Part shown: positions 1 through 11,761 of the stretch, piece by piece
How positions within the stretch are numbered: the first letter of the stretch is position 1
Layout of the letters: each line of letters opens with the position of its first letter
Position numbers and translations under genes: made by a program
Notes under the pieces: model-generated
Told to the model about the DNA's origin: nothing
Database searches by the model: none
Seen by the model: the letters and a program-made list of their open reading frames with translations, nothing else
Source of the DNA: Burkholderiaceae bacterium
GTDB lineage: Bacteria > Pseudomonadota > Gammaproteobacteria > Burkholderiales > Burkholderiaceae
Direction: 5' to 3'
Length of the DNA stretch: 11,761 nucleotides
NCBI GenBank assembly: GCA_947380285.1
Contig: CANCQD010000075.1
Span: forward strand, 1-11,761

Positions 1-1170
1 AAAGATATTCAGGACAATGCAGTAAAGCAAAATATCATCACGCTGAATAAGCGCGTGAATGAACTAGCAGTGAAAGAACCCGTGATTCAACAACAAGGCG
101 CTGAGCGCATTGTTGTTCAGTTGCCAGGCGTTCAGGATACTGCGCGCGCCAAAGACATTATTGGTCGTACTGCCACTCTAGAATCACGCCTTGCTGATCC
201 ATTAGTTTCCACCATTGGCATTGGTGAAACACCGCCTCCAGGCATGGATACTTTCCGTTTTGGAGAGAACCGTTTAGGCGTATTCAAAAAGTCTGTCATT
301 TTCAGTGGTGATCGAATTACTGATGCAAGTGCGGGCTTTGATCAAAACCAACGTCCTGCAGTCAACATCTCTCTAGATGCTGCTGGTGGTCGCGTCATGC
401 AAGAAGTAACCCGTGAAAATATTGGCAAACCAATGGGTATGATTTTGTTTGAAAAGGGCAAAGGTGAAGTACTCACCATCGCCACCATTCAAAGCGAATT
501 TGGCGCTAAGTTCCAGATCACAGGTCAACCCACTACTGAGAGTGCCAATGATTTGGCCCTTCTCTTGCGCGCAGGCTCCTTGGCAGCGCCAATGGAAATC
601 ATCGAAGAACGTACTATCGGCCCCAGCCTTGGTGCAGAAAACATTGAGAAGGGCTTTAAGTCTCTCTTAATTGGTTTTACTGCTATCGCGATTTTCATGG
701 TGGCCTACTACCTACTGTTTGGCACTTTCTCAGTTGTCGCTTTGGCAGTGAACTTGCTCTTACTGATCTCGGTACTATCCATGCTACAAGCCACGCTAAC
801 CTTGCCTGGTATCGCGGCAATGGCCCTAGCTCTCGGTATGGCGATTGACTCTAACGTGTTGATTAACGAACGTATTCGTGAAGAGCTGCGCAATGGGGCT
901 TCACCACAAACGGCAATTGCTGTTGGTTTTGATAAAGCCTGGGCAACGATTTTGGACTCGAACGTAACGACTTTAATTGCCGGTCTAGCATTGTTAGCGT
1001 TTGGATCAGGCCCTATTAAAGGCTTCGCAGTTGTTCACTGCTTAGGCATTCTGACTTCAATGTTCTCGGCTGTCTTCTTCTCGCGTGGCCTTGTTAACCT
1101 CTGGTACGGCAGACATAAGAAAATTCAAAAACTCGCTATTGGCCAAGTTTGGCGCCCACAGGAGAAATAA
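1..1170 (+). CDS. secD: SecD, protein translocase accessory subunit (5' partial)
   Basis: SecD is an inner-membrane RND-like protein that works with SecF and the SecYEG channel to pull exported proteins into the periplasm using the proton gradient. The frame is open from base 1, so the gene enters from outside the window. The GTG at base 55 is an internal codon, not the start. The visible 389 residues are the C-terminal part; the family is usually about 610-630 residues, so roughly the first 230 are missing. The end of the periplasmic head is seen (RIVVQLPGVQDTARAKDIIG, about residues 36-55). It is followed by LRAGSLAAPM (189-198), EERTIGPSLG (202-211), and several membrane segments between about 220 and 368. 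The conserved SecD motif TLPGIAA..GMAIDSNVLINERIREE spans about 267-295. It is translationally linked to secF, whose ribosome site AGGAG (1160-1164) lies in the last secD codons. Identification is very secure. Confidence 0.97.
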   Translation, partial: KDIQDNAVKQNIITLNKRVNELAVKEPVIQQQGAERIVVQLPGVQDTARAKDIIGRTATLESRLADPLVSTIGIGETPPPGMDTFRFGENRLGVFKKSVIFSGDRITDASAGFDQNQRPAVNISLDAAGGRVMQEVTRENIGKPMGMILFEKGKGEVLTIATIQSEFGAKFQITGQPTTESANDLALLLRAGSLAAPMEIIEERTIGPSLGAENIEKGFKSLLIGFTAIAIFMVAYYLLFGTFSVVALAVNLLLLISVLSMLQATLTLPGIAAMALALGMAIDSNVLINERIREELRNGASPQTAIAVGFDKAWATILDSNVTTLIAGLALLAFGSGPIKGFAVVHCLGILTSMFSAVFFSRGLVNLWYGRHKKIQKLAIGQVWRPQEK

Positions 1171-1173
1171 GCC

Positions 1174-2148
1174 ATGGAATTTTTCCGGATCAAAAAAGAT
1201 ATTCCCTTTATGCGCCATGCATTGGTGCTCAATGCGATTTCTTTAATTACCTTTTTAGCTGCAGTCTTTTTTCTCTGGCATAACGGCCTTCACCTCTCCA
1301 TTGAATTTACTGGTGGCACGGTCATGGAAGTTAGCTATCCACAGACTGCGCCCCTGGAGTCAATTCGTGGCAAGGTTGAGAAGCTCGGCTATGCAGATAC
1401 TCAGATTCAAAACTTTGGTAGCTCACGCGATGTGATGATTCGCCTGCCTTTGCAAAAAGATGCTGAAGGTAAGCTCATTTCCTCAACCGATCAAAGTACT
1501 GCAGTAATGCAAGTGCTGGATCCTGCAACAACTGGTGTAAAGCTCCAGCGCGTAGAATTTGTTGGTCCACAGGTTGGGCGCGAGCTAGCAATGGATGGGT
1601 TAATGGCCTTGCTATTTGTGGTCATCGGCATTGTGGTTTACCTCTCTTTCCGTTTTGAGTGGAAGTTTGCAGTTGCAGGCATCATCGCGAACTTGCATGA
1701 CATCGTGATCATTTTGGGTTTCTTCGCCTTCTTCCAATGGGAATTCTCCCTCTCCGTGTTGGCAGCAGTGCTAGCAGTTCTAGGTTACTCAGTAAATGAA
1801 TCCGTCGTGATCTTTGACCGTATTCGCGAAAACTTCCGCAAGTACCGCAAGATGAATACCCGCGAGATTATTGACAATGCCATCACCAGCACCATCAGCC
1901 GAACAGTAATTACCCACGGCAGTACAGAAATGATGGTTTTGGCAATGCTAGTCTTCGGTGGGCCCACACTCTTCTATTTCGCCTTAGCGCTGACCATCGG
2001 TATTTTGTTTGGTATTTACTCTTCAGTTTTCGTTGCTGCTGCACTTGCCATGTGGCTTGGTGTTACACGCGAGGACTTAGTGAAGGGCGATAAAAAGCCG
2101 GATGACAATGCTCGTAACGATGACCCTAACTACGGGGCACGCGTTTAA
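1174..2148 (+). CDS. secF: SecF, protein translocase accessory subunit
   Basis: SecF partners SecD in the inner-membrane complex that drives late steps of Sec-dependent export. The protein has 324 residues, a normal length. It shows a first membrane segment at about 15-36, the FTGGT motif (45-49), a periplasmic domain to about residue 126, then VEFVGPQVGREL (127-138), which precedes the second membrane segment. Further segments lie at about 143-159, 165-188, 192-214 and 252-297. The family motif LAVLGYSVNESVVIFDRIREN-like stretch (200-220) is intact, and the C-terminal tail is short and charged. The ATG at 1174 is chosen because AGGAG stands nine bases upstream and the gene begins three bases after the secD stop, the usual secDF arrangement. 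The stop codon is one base from the stop of the convergent waaA, so no conventional terminator fits between them. Confidence 0.98.
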   Translation: MEFFRIKKDIPFMRHALVLNAISLITFLAAVFFLWHNGLHLSIEFTGGTVMEVSYPQTAPLESIRGKVEKLGYADTQIQNFGSSRDVMIRLPLQKDAEGKLISSTDQSTAVMQVLDPATTGVKLQRVEFVGPQVGRELAMDGLMALLFVVIGIVVYLSFRFEWKFAVAGIIANLHDIVIILGFFAFFQWEFSLSVLAAVLAVLGYSVNESVVIFDRIRENFRKYRKMNTREIIDNAITSTISRTVITHGSTEMMVLAMLVFGGPTLFYFALALTIGILFGIYSSVFVAAALAMWLGVTREDLVKGDKKPDDNARNDDPNYGARV

Positions 2149-2149
2149 G

Positions 2150-4962
<2,813 letters not shown>

Positions 4963-4963
4963 C

Positions 4964-4969
4964 TATACT
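4964..4969 (+). promoter_or_regulatory. Candidate -10 box for the glutathione S-transferase gene
   Basis: TATACT lies seven bases before the ATG at 4977. If it is used, transcription would begin at or next to the start codon, giving a leaderless or nearly leaderless mRNA. This fits the absence of a ribosome site in the expected window. No convincing -35 box is visible, so confidence is low. Confidence 0.3.
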
Positions 4970-4976
4970 TGTGCCC

Positions 4977-5591
4977 ATGAAACTAATCGGATCCCTCACC
5001 AGCCCCTATGTACGTAAAGTACGCATTGTTTTTAACGAGAAAAAGGTCGATGTTGACCTCGAATTAGAGAATGTCTGGGCTGCAGACACCAAAATAAGCG
5101 TTACCAACCCCCTAGGGAAGGTTCCTTGCCTCATTGCTGACGATGGGGAGGCCATCTATGACTCCCGCGTCATCGCCGAATACGCTGATGGCCTGAGCCC
5201 CGTAAGTAAGCTCATTCCTGCAGAAAATCGTGAGCGTGCTGCGGTGAAGACCTGGGAAGCGCTGGCAGATGGAATTATGGATGCCGGTATTTTGGCCCGT
5301 TTAGAGCGGACTTTGCGCCCAGCAGAGCAACAAAGTCAAACTTGGTTTGACCGTCAAATGGGCAAGATTGATGCCGCACTTCGTGAAATGTCCGAACAAC
5401 TTGGCGAGAATGCCTGGTGTCATGGCAATCAAATCACATTGGCAGATATCGCTGTTGGTTGCGCTATCGGATATTTATTGTTTCGTTTCCCGGAAGTGAA
5501 ATGGCGAACTCAATATCCAAATCTAGATCGTCTGTATCAAAAATTATTGCAGCGATCTTCTTTTATAGAAACTCAACCACCAGCCGCTTAA
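4977..5591 (+). CDS. Glutathione S-transferase family protein, YibF-like
   Basis: This is a soluble two-domain glutathione S-transferase homologue of 204 residues that resembles E. coli YibF (about 202 residues) along its length. The thioredoxin-like N-terminal domain (about 1-75) begins MKLIGSLTSPYVRKVRI. Its SPYVRK segment occupies the position of the active-site Ser/Cys, the cis-proline is in GKVP (47-50), and YDSR (61-64) matches the glutathione gamma-glutamyl contact. The helical C-terminal domain contains EALADGIMDAG (94-104), shared with YibF, and the folding motif TLADIA (154-159). The substrate is unknown and transferase activity is not guaranteed. The ATG at 4977 is chosen because YibF-type proteins begin exactly there. 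In-frame ATGs upstream (for example at 4959) would add residues with no family counterpart. The gene stands alone, divergent from purB, and ends at its own terminator. Confidence 0.9.
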   Translation: MKLIGSLTSPYVRKVRIVFNEKKVDVDLELENVWAADTKISVTNPLGKVPCLIADDGEAIYDSRVIAEYADGLSPVSKLIPAENRERAAVKTWEALADGIMDAGILARLERTLRPAEQQSQTWFDRQMGKIDAALREMSEQLGENAWCHGNQITLADIAVGCAIGYLLFRFPEVKWRTQYPNLDRLYQKLLQRSSFIETQPPAA

Positions 5592-5609
5592 TTAATCTAC
5601 GGCTTAATT

Positions 5610-5641
5610 AAAAATGCCAATCAAAACTGATTGGCATTTTT
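5610..5641. terminator. Bidirectional intrinsic terminator between gst and mnmA
   Basis: TGCCAATCA (5615-5623) pairs with TGATTGGCA (5628-5636) around the loop AAAC. Five A residues precede it and five T residues follow, so the structure can terminate transcription from either side. It serves the convergent glutathione S-transferase and mnmA genes. Confidence 0.92.
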
Positions 5642-5665
5642 GTATCTACCAATTGATAATGAAAA

Positions 5666-6781
5666 TTATGCGGAAATAATTCCGCCGCCCAAACAAATAT
5701 CCCCGTCATAGAGAACAGCAGATTGTCCAGGTGTAACAGCCCACTGCGCATCTGGAAAACTCAATTCAAAACTAGAGGCCTCATTGCCAGTACTCAATGT
5801 GCATGCTGAGTCCGCTTGACGATAGCGCGTTTTAGCAGAATAGTTTCCAGGCACTGGTGAAGCACCAGCAACCCAACTTGCATCCATAGCAGCCAGCTTG
5901 TTAGCCAATAGCCATGGGTGTTCGTGGCCTTGGGCTACGTACAAGGTGTTATCAGGAATGTCTTTACGCGCCACATACCAAGCATCGCCATTGCCGTCTT
6001 GGCTGCCACCCAAACCAATGCCTTTACGTTGACCTAAGGTAAAGAAAGCTAAGCCCATATGCTCGCCAACCGTCTTACCCTCTGGCGTTTTAATAGGGCC
6101 AGGTACGCGGGGTAAATAGCGATTTAAGAACTCTCTAAAGGGACGTTCACCAATAAAACAAATTCCGGTGGAGTCTTTCTTTTTGGCGTTATGCAAACCA
6201 ATGTGTTCTGCAATTTTTCTGACCTCTGTCTTTGGAATTTCTCCCAGCGGAAACATCACGTTTGCCAATTGTTGCTGCGTTAAGCGATGTAAAAAATAAC
6301 TTTGGTCCTTGCTCGCATCGACTGCTTTTAACAATTGAACTTTGCCGTCCTCATGTCGAACACGTGCATAGTGGCCTGTTGCAATAGCATCAGCACCTAA
6401 ACTCATGGCATGATCTAAAAAAGCTTTGAATTTAATCTCGGCATTACATAAAACATCAGGATTAGGTGTACGCCCTGCAGCGTACTCGCGCAAGAAATCA
6501 GCAAATACGCGCTCACGATACTCAGCGGCGAAATTCACTGCCTCAACGTCAATTCCAATCATGTCGGCTACCGACACTACATCTAGCCAATCTTGACGGG
6601 CAGAACAGTACTCGTCGTTATCGTCATCCTCCCAATTCTTCATAAAAAGGCCAATAACCTCAAAACCCTGCTTCTTGAGCATCCAGGCCGCAACCGACGA
6701 ATCCACCCCTCCAGACATGCCAATAACGACTTTTCTGGGGTTTGTAAGCGGAATTGCCGAGGAATTGGGTTCAATCATCAA
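5666..6781 (-). CDS. mnmA: tRNA-specific 2-thiouridylase MnmA
   Basis: MnmA activates the C2 of uridine-34 with ATP and inserts sulfur received through the TusE relay or an equivalent donor. It makes the s2U34 of tRNAs for Lys, Glu and Gln. The protein has 371 residues, a usual length. It shows the PP-loop SGGVDSS (23-29), the family segment [11 protein letters not shown] (44-54), [15 protein letters not shown] (104-118) with catalytic Cys112, DQSYFL (159-164), and [16 protein letters not shown] (204-219) with the second catalytic cysteine, Cys208. The two cysteines are 96 residues apart, close to the 97 of E. coli. The C-terminal beta-barrel domain is complete. The start is ATG 6781 or the adjacent ATG at 6778. 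No ribosome site is visible, and the first 15 or so residues are not conserved, so the exact start is the least certain point. The gene is divergent from the transhydrogenase operon. Confidence 0.96.
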   Translation of the reverse strand: MMIEPNSSAIPLTNPRKVVIGMSGGVDSSVAAWMLKKQGFEVIGLFMKNWEDDDNDEYCSARQDWLDVVSVADMIGIDVEAVNFAAEYRERVFADFLREYAAGRTPNPDVLCNAEIKFKAFLDHAMSLGADAIATGHYARVRHEDGKVQLLKAVDASKDQSYFLHRLTQQQLANVMFPLGEIPKTEVRKIAEHIGLHNAKKKDSTGICFIGERPFREFLNRYLPRVPGPIKTPEGKTVGEHMGLAFFTLGQRKGIGLGGSQDGNGDAWYVARKDIPDNTLYVAQGHEHPWLLANKLAAMDASWVAGASPVPGNYSAKTRYRQADSACTLSTGNEASSFELSFPDAQWAVTPGQSAVLYDGDICLGGGIISA

Positions 6782-6817
6782 AAAAATGAGAAAATAAGGG
6801 ATAGACAGATAAACCCC

Positions 6818-6823
6818 ATTGTA
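6818..6823 (-). promoter_or_regulatory. Candidate mnmA -10 box
   Basis: TACAAT on the minus strand (6823 to 6818) matches the -10 consensus at five of six positions and stands about 36 bases before the mnmA ATG. No good -35 box is visible. The inverted repeat at 6824-6842 directly abuts its upstream side. Confidence 0.3.
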
Positions 6824-6842
6824 GAAGTCTCAACCAGACTTC
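6824..6842. repeat. Inverted repeat GAAGTCT-N5-AGACTTC in the mnmA-pnt gap
   Basis: Perfect seven-base arms (6824-6830 and 6836-6842) flank the spacer CAACC. No T-tract follows on either strand, so it is not a terminator. It lies just upstream of a possible mnmA -10 box, where an operator could sit. Its role is unknown. Confidence 0.55.
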
Positions 6843-6884
6843 GCAGAATTCTAGGCAAAACCATAGCCTGTAGACCGGGGACCA

Positions 6885-6925
6885 ATAGATAGGTAAAACC
6901 TACCCTGTTTATCTATAGAATAGAT
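6885..6925. repeat. Cluster of ATAGAT/ATCTAT units upstream of pntAA
   Basis: ATAGAT occurs at 6885-6890, ATCTAT at 6911-6916 and ATAGAT at 6920-6925. The last two form a perfect inverted repeat around AGA. The first and second form a wider one with seven-base arms (ATAGATA at 6885-6891, TATCTAT at 6910-6916). Between them TAGGT-AAA-ACCTA (6890-6902) is another perfect small palindrome. The cluster lies 32-72 bases before the pntAA ATG, where a promoter and operator would be expected. TAGAAT (6916-6921) and TATAAA (6930-6935) are possible -10 boxes, but neither has a clear -35 partner. Confidence 0.45.
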
Positions 6926-6956
6926 TCTTTATAAATTTTGCTTTTGGAGACATGCC

Positions 6957-8090
6957 ATGCGCATAGGAGTACCACTGGAAACCAGACCTGGGGAAACTCG
7001 AGTAGCTGCCACACCAGAAACCGTTAAAAAACTGATAGGCCAAGGCCACACTGTTGTCATCCAAAAGGGTGCTGGAGTGCAGGCAAGTCAGCCAGATTCC
7101 GCATATGAAGCTGTTGGTGCCACTGTTGGCAGTGCTGCAGATGCCTTTGGTGCAGAGATTGTTTTGAAGGTGCGTGCACCCGAAGCAGCAGAGCTCAAAC
7201 AAATTCAATCTGGCAGCGTGCTTTTAGGCATGCTTGATCCATTTGATAATGACAACATTGCCGCAATGGCTGCACAAGGTGTCACTGCTTTTGCATTGGA
7301 GGCTGCTCCACGCACAACCCGCGCACAAAGCATGGACGTTTTATCTTCCCAGGCAAATATTGCTGGATATAAAGCGGTAATAGTTGCCGCAAATGAGTAC
7401 CAACGCTTTATGCCCATGCTGATGACTGCTGCGGGAACCGTTAAAGCGGCTCGTATCCTGATCTTGGGTGCCGGTGTTGCAGGCTTACAAGCAATTGCAA
7501 CTGCAAAGCGTCTTGGCGCTGTGATTGAGGCATCTGACGTACGTCCTGCCGCTAAGGAGCAAATTGAGTCATTAGGCGCTAAGTTTGTTGATGTGCCTTA
7601 TGAAACAGATGAAGAGCGTGAAATCGCTAAAGGTGTTGGCGGCTACGCCCGTCCAATGCCTGAAGCATGGATGAAGCGCCAGGCTGCCTTGGTTGCAGAG
7701 CGAGCACAGCAAGCTGACATTGTCATTACTACCGCATTAATTCCTGGACGTAAACCTCCAGTTCTATTGCATAGCGATACCGTTGCCAATATGAAGCCAG
7801 GCTCAATTGTGATTGACTTAGCTGCCGGTAAGGGCGATAACGGCTCAGGTAACTGCCCTTTAACTCAAGCAGACAAAGTAGTTGACGTGAATGGCGTGAA
7901 GATTGTTGGTTACACCAACTTGGCTAGCATGGTTGGTGCCGATGCATCAGCACTGTATGCACGCAACCTACTCGACTTTATGAAACTCATTGTCGATAAA
8001 GAAGCGAAATTGGTTATCCCAACTGATGACGATATCGTTACTGCCTGCTTAATGTGTCGCGACGGTCAAGCTGTTCGCAAAAACTCATAA
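6957..8090 (+). CDS. pntAA: NAD(P) transhydrogenase subunit alpha, part 1 (NAD-binding)
   Basis: This is the soluble domain I of the proton-translocating transhydrogenase. It binds NAD(H) and passes hydride to NADP(H) on the beta subunit, using the proton gradient to make NADPH. The protein has 377 residues, ends after domain I and has no membrane helices, so the alpha subunit is split, unlike the single E. coli PntA. It shows the N-terminal MRIGVPLETRPGETRVAATP (1-20), the segment RTTRAQSMDVLSSQANIAGY (119-138) near the nucleotide site, the Rossmann loop GAGVAGLQA (171-179), EASDVRP (191-197), and the mobile-loop region ARPMPEAW (231-238). The ATG at 6957 follows GGAG (6946-6949) with a seven-base gap; the out-of-frame ATG at 6952 is ignored. 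It is the first gene of pntAA-pntAB-pntB. Confidence 0.96.
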   Translation: MRIGVPLETRPGETRVAATPETVKKLIGQGHTVVIQKGAGVQASQPDSAYEAVGATVGSAADAFGAEIVLKVRAPEAAELKQIQSGSVLLGMLDPFDNDNIAAMAAQGVTAFALEAAPRTTRAQSMDVLSSQANIAGYKAVIVAANEYQRFMPMLMTAAGTVKAARILILGAGVAGLQAIATAKRLGAVIEASDVRPAAKEQIESLGAKFVDVPYETDEEREIAKGVGGYARPMPEAWMKRQAALVAERAQQADIVITTALIPGRKPPVLLHSDTVANMKPGSIVIDLAAGKGDNGSGNCPLTQADKVVDVNGVKIVGYTNLASMVGADASALYARNLLDFMKLIVDKEAKLVIPTDDDIVTACLMCRDGQAVRKNS

Positions 8091-8111
8091 AATTCATACT
8101 AAGGAAATAAC

Positions 8112-8450
8112 ATGGATCTCGCTGCCTTTCAAAGCATCCTTACAGTCCAAAACATTACCGTATTCGTATTAGCCATTTTTGTTGGCTATCACGTTGTATG
8201 GAACGTTACCCCTGCACTACATACTCCGTTAATGGCGGTGACTAATGCAATTTCTGGAATCATCATTGTTGGCGCCTTACTTCAAACCGAAGTAATCGGT
8301 GGCGATGAAATCACCCTCACTAGCATTATTGGTGCAGTAGCGGTATTCCTCGCATCTATCAATATTTTTGGTGGCTTTATGGTCACCCGTCGCATGCTTG
8401 AAATGTTCAAGAAAAAAGCTCCTAAAGCTGATGCGGCAGGAACTAAATAA
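8112..8450 (+). CDS. pntAB: NAD(P) transhydrogenase subunit alpha, part 2 (membrane)
   Basis: This small inner-membrane protein of 112 residues supplies the alpha-side helices of membrane domain II, which carries protons together with PntB. Three hydrophobic segments are visible at about 15-32, 43-58 and 70-91, followed by a lysine-rich cytoplasmic tail. The stretch [20 protein letters not shown] (30-49) is the family hallmark and matches the C-terminal part of one-piece PntA proteins. A good ribosome site, TAAGGA, ends about seven bases before the ATG. The gene is 21 bases downstream of pntAA. Confidence 0.96.
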   Translation: MDLAAFQSILTVQNITVFVLAIFVGYHVVWNVTPALHTPLMAVTNAISGIIIVGALLQTEVIGGDEITLTSIIGAVAVFLASINIFGGFMVTRRMLEMFKKKAPKADAAGTK

Positions 8451-8483
8451 ACCTAGAACAAGACCAATACAGAGACCAAAACT

Positions 8484-9851
8484 ATGTCAAACATAACCGC
8501 TATTTCTTATCTCATTTCATCGGTGTTGTTCATCCTCGCTTTGCGTGGCCTGTCTTCACCAACTACTTCACGCCAAGGTAATACCTTCGGCATGATTGGC
8601 ATGTTGTTAGCAGTCATTACAACCTTCTTTATCCCTGATTTCAAACCAGTCATCTCCTTGATCGGTGTTGCAATTGTGGGTGGCGCCATTATTGGAACCA
8701 TTGCTGCTAAACGTGTGCAAATGACTAAGATGCCTGAGTTGGTTGCATTGATGCACTCCTTTGTAGGTTTATCAGCAGTTTTAATTGCGATTGCAGCTGT
8801 ATTTAATCCAGCACAAGCCCATACAGGCGCTCAAAAGATTGAGTTGTTTATTGGCGCATTTATTGGTGCGATTACCTTTACTGCTTCTGTGATTGCTTTC
8901 GGCAAATTATCAGGCAAAGTAAGCGGTAAGCCCGTTACTTTCTCTGGTCAGCACTTACTCAACTTGATCTTAGCTATTGCGATGGTTGGTGCGGGCGTTG
9001 CTTACTATATGGGCGATAGCCACGCCGCATTCTTAGCGATGTGTGCGATTGCTTTAGTCCTAGGTGTCACCTTGATCATCCCGATTGGTGGTGCAGATAT
9101 GCCAGTGGTAGTGTCTATGCTCAATAGCTACTCTGGTTGGGCTGCAGCCGGTATTGGCTTCACTCTAAACAACCCAGTGTTGATTATTGCTGGTGCTTGC
9201 GTAGGCTCTTCCGGTGCGATTCTGTCTTACATCATGTGTAAGGCGATGAATCGCTCCATTCTGGCTGTATTACTTGGTGGTTTCGGCGCTGAAGCCGCTG
9301 CAGGTGGCGGCGATGATGGTGGCCCTAAGAACTACAAAACTGGCTCACCTGAAGATGCTGCTTTCCTCATGGAAAATGCTGACACTGTGATCATTGTTCC
9401 TGGCTATGGCTTAGCAGTAGCTCGCGCTCAACACGCCCTAAAAGAATTGACTGAAAAGTTGACTCATCATGGTGTGACCGTGAAGTATGCGATTCATCCA
9501 GTAGCTGGTCGTATGCCTGGCCATATGAATGTCCTCCTAGCTGAGGCTGAAGTTCCATATGATCAAGTATTTGAGATGGAAGACATCAATAGTGACTTTG
9601 GCCAAGCCGATGTAGTGCTAGTACTTGGCGCTAACGACGTGGTGAATCCTGCTGCACGTACTCCAGGTAGCCCAATCTTTGGCATGCCAATCTTAGAGGC
9701 ATTCAAAGCCAAAACCATTATTGTGAACAAGCGCTCTATGGCAGCTGGTTATGCTGGCCTAGACAATGAACTCTTCTACATGGATAAAACCATGATGGTC
9801 TTCGGTGATGCGAAGAAGGTCGTTGAAGATATGGTCAAGTCAGTTAGTTAA
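8484..9851 (+). CDS. pntB: NAD(P) transhydrogenase subunit beta
   Basis: PntB supplies most membrane helices of domain II and the NADP(H)-binding domain III. The protein has 455 residues, close to E. coli PntB (462). The membrane part (about 1-265) includes MPELVALMHSFVGL (83-96), whose His91 matches the residue implicated in proton transfer, and GGADMPVVVSMLNSYSGWAA (202-221). A glycine- and aspartate-rich linker (about 272-281) leads to domain III. That domain has VPGYGLAVARAQ (305-316) for NADP, HPVAGRMPGHMNVLLAEA (338-355), LGANDVVNPAA (381-391) and KRSMAAGYAG (415-424). The ATG at 8484 has only a weak ribosome site (AGAG at 8471-8474), but the start agrees with the family. It ends the pnt operon, and the terminator begins 21 bases after the stop. 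Confidence 0.97.
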   Translation: MSNITAISYLISSVLFILALRGLSSPTTSRQGNTFGMIGMLLAVITTFFIPDFKPVISLIGVAIVGGAIIGTIAAKRVQMTKMPELVALMHSFVGLSAVLIAIAAVFNPAQAHTGAQKIELFIGAFIGAITFTASVIAFGKLSGKVSGKPVTFSGQHLLNLILAIAMVGAGVAYYMGDSHAAFLAMCAIALVLGVTLIIPIGGADMPVVVSMLNSYSGWAAAGIGFTLNNPVLIIAGACVGSSGAILSYIMCKAMNRSILAVLLGGFGAEAAAGGGDDGGPKNYKTGSPEDAAFLMENADTVIIVPGYGLAVARAQHALKELTEKLTHHGVTVKYAIHPVAGRMPGHMNVLLAEAEVPYDQVFEMEDINSDFGQADVVLVLGANDVVNPAARTPGSPIFGMPILEAFKAKTIIVNKRSMAAGYAGLDNELFYMDKTMMVFGDAKKVVEDMVKSVS

Positions 9852-9872
9852 GCTTTTCATACTCAATAAATG

Positions 9873-9893
9873 ACCGCCTTCGGGCGGTTTTTT
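9873..9893 (+). terminator. Intrinsic terminator of the pnt operon
   Basis: ACCGCC (9873-9878) pairs with GGCGGT (9883-9888) around a TTCG loop closed by a C-G pair, the very stable UUCG tetraloop class. A run of T residues follows to 9893. It lies just downstream of the pntB stop. Confidence 0.95.
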
Positions 9894-9922
9894 ATTGTCT
9901 CAATAGCTTAGTCATTGCCAAT

Positions 9923-9951
9923 AAAAAACGCCTGGTCTTTTGAACCAGGCG
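9923..9951 (-). terminator. Intrinsic terminator of the groES-groEL operon
   Basis: Read on the minus strand, CGCCTGGT (9951 to 9944) pairs with ACCAGGCG (9936 to 9929) around a seven-base loop and is followed by six T residues (9928 to 9923). It lies about 42 bases after the groEL stop and faces the pnt terminator. Confidence 0.95.
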
Positions 9952-9993
9952 CTCTTATTTCTACAGCTAGATAGCTGAGGAAATTAACGGCTA

Positions 9994-11661
<1,668 letters not shown>

Positions 11662-11674
11662 TTAAATACCGAAA

Positions 11675-11761
11675 TTACTTCTGTACAACAGCCATGATGT
11701 CGTCTTCACGCATCACGATGAGTTCTTCGCTGTCAACTTTTACTGTTTGACCTGCATATTT
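11675..11761 (-). CDS. groES: Co-chaperonin GroES (N-terminal part outside window)
   Basis: Only the last 28 codons are present, running off the right edge of the window. The sequence from KYAGQTVKVDSEELIVM to the end REDDIMAVVQK is the typical C-terminal strand region of GroES, with the conserved E-D-D-I/L core. The full protein is normally about 96 residues. GroES forms the heptameric lid of the GroEL chamber. The stop is 28 bases before the groEL ATG, the usual groES-groEL order. The gene is too short here to judge anything else. Confidence 0.95.
   Translation of the reverse strand, partial: KYAGQTVKVDSEELIVMREDDIMAVVQK

Noticed and set aside
5586..5611. Direct repeat of GCTTAATTAA at 5586-5595 and 5602-5611 after the glutathione S-transferase stop
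   Set aside because: It is a real but short low-complexity repeat leading into the terminator A-tract. Two copies give no evidence of an attachment site or target duplication.
6593..7208. Two 99-codon frames, one opposite the 5' part of mnmA and one opposite the start of pntAA
   Set aside because: Both mainly overlap secure genes on the other strand, and their cysteine-rich or basic products resemble nothing known. They are shadow frames.

Overview
The window looks like ordinary chromosomal core DNA of a betaproteobacterium of the order Burkholderiales. The nearest match I can suggest is Polynucleobacter or a close relative. This rests on remembered protein similarity (SecD/SecF, PurB, MnmA and GroEL sequence style), on a moderate to slightly AT-rich base composition for that order, and on very short intergenic gaps. 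No database search was run, so the genus is an inference. I found no mobile element, CRISPR array, RNA gene, phage gene or pseudogene. No stretch longer than about 175 bases lacks a gene.

Layout: (1) Bases 1-2148, plus strand: the 3' part of secD followed 3 bases later by complete secF, the accessory membrane subunits of the Sec protein export machinery. (2) Bases 2150-4881, minus strand: purB (adenylosuccinate lyase) followed by waaA (Kdo transferase), overlapping by four bases (GTGA). waaA runs tail to tail into secF with a single base between the stop codons. A 17-bp hairpin sits inside the waaA 3' end, where a secF terminator would be expected. (3) Bases 4977-5591, plus strand: a YibF-like glutathione S-transferase, divergent from purB, ending at a symmetrical terminator. 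(4) Bases 5666-6781, minus strand: mnmA, the tRNA 2-thiouridylase. (5) Bases 6957-9851, plus strand: the three-gene proton-translocating transhydrogenase operon (split alpha subunit plus beta), with short inverted repeats upstream and a UUCG-loop terminator downstream. (6) Bases 9994-11761, minus strand: groEL and the last 28 codons of groES, transcribed as groES-groEL and ending at a strong terminator.

The genes do not form one pathway. They are neighbouring housekeeping units: protein export, purine and lipopolysaccharide synthesis, tRNA modification, NADPH supply and protein folding. The points that merit a second look are non-coding: the hairpin in waaA, the ATAGAT/ATCTAT cluster and the GAAGTCT inverted repeat in the mnmA-pnt gap, and a possibly leaderless glutathione S-transferase transcript. 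I do not see evidence for a new multi-gene system here.
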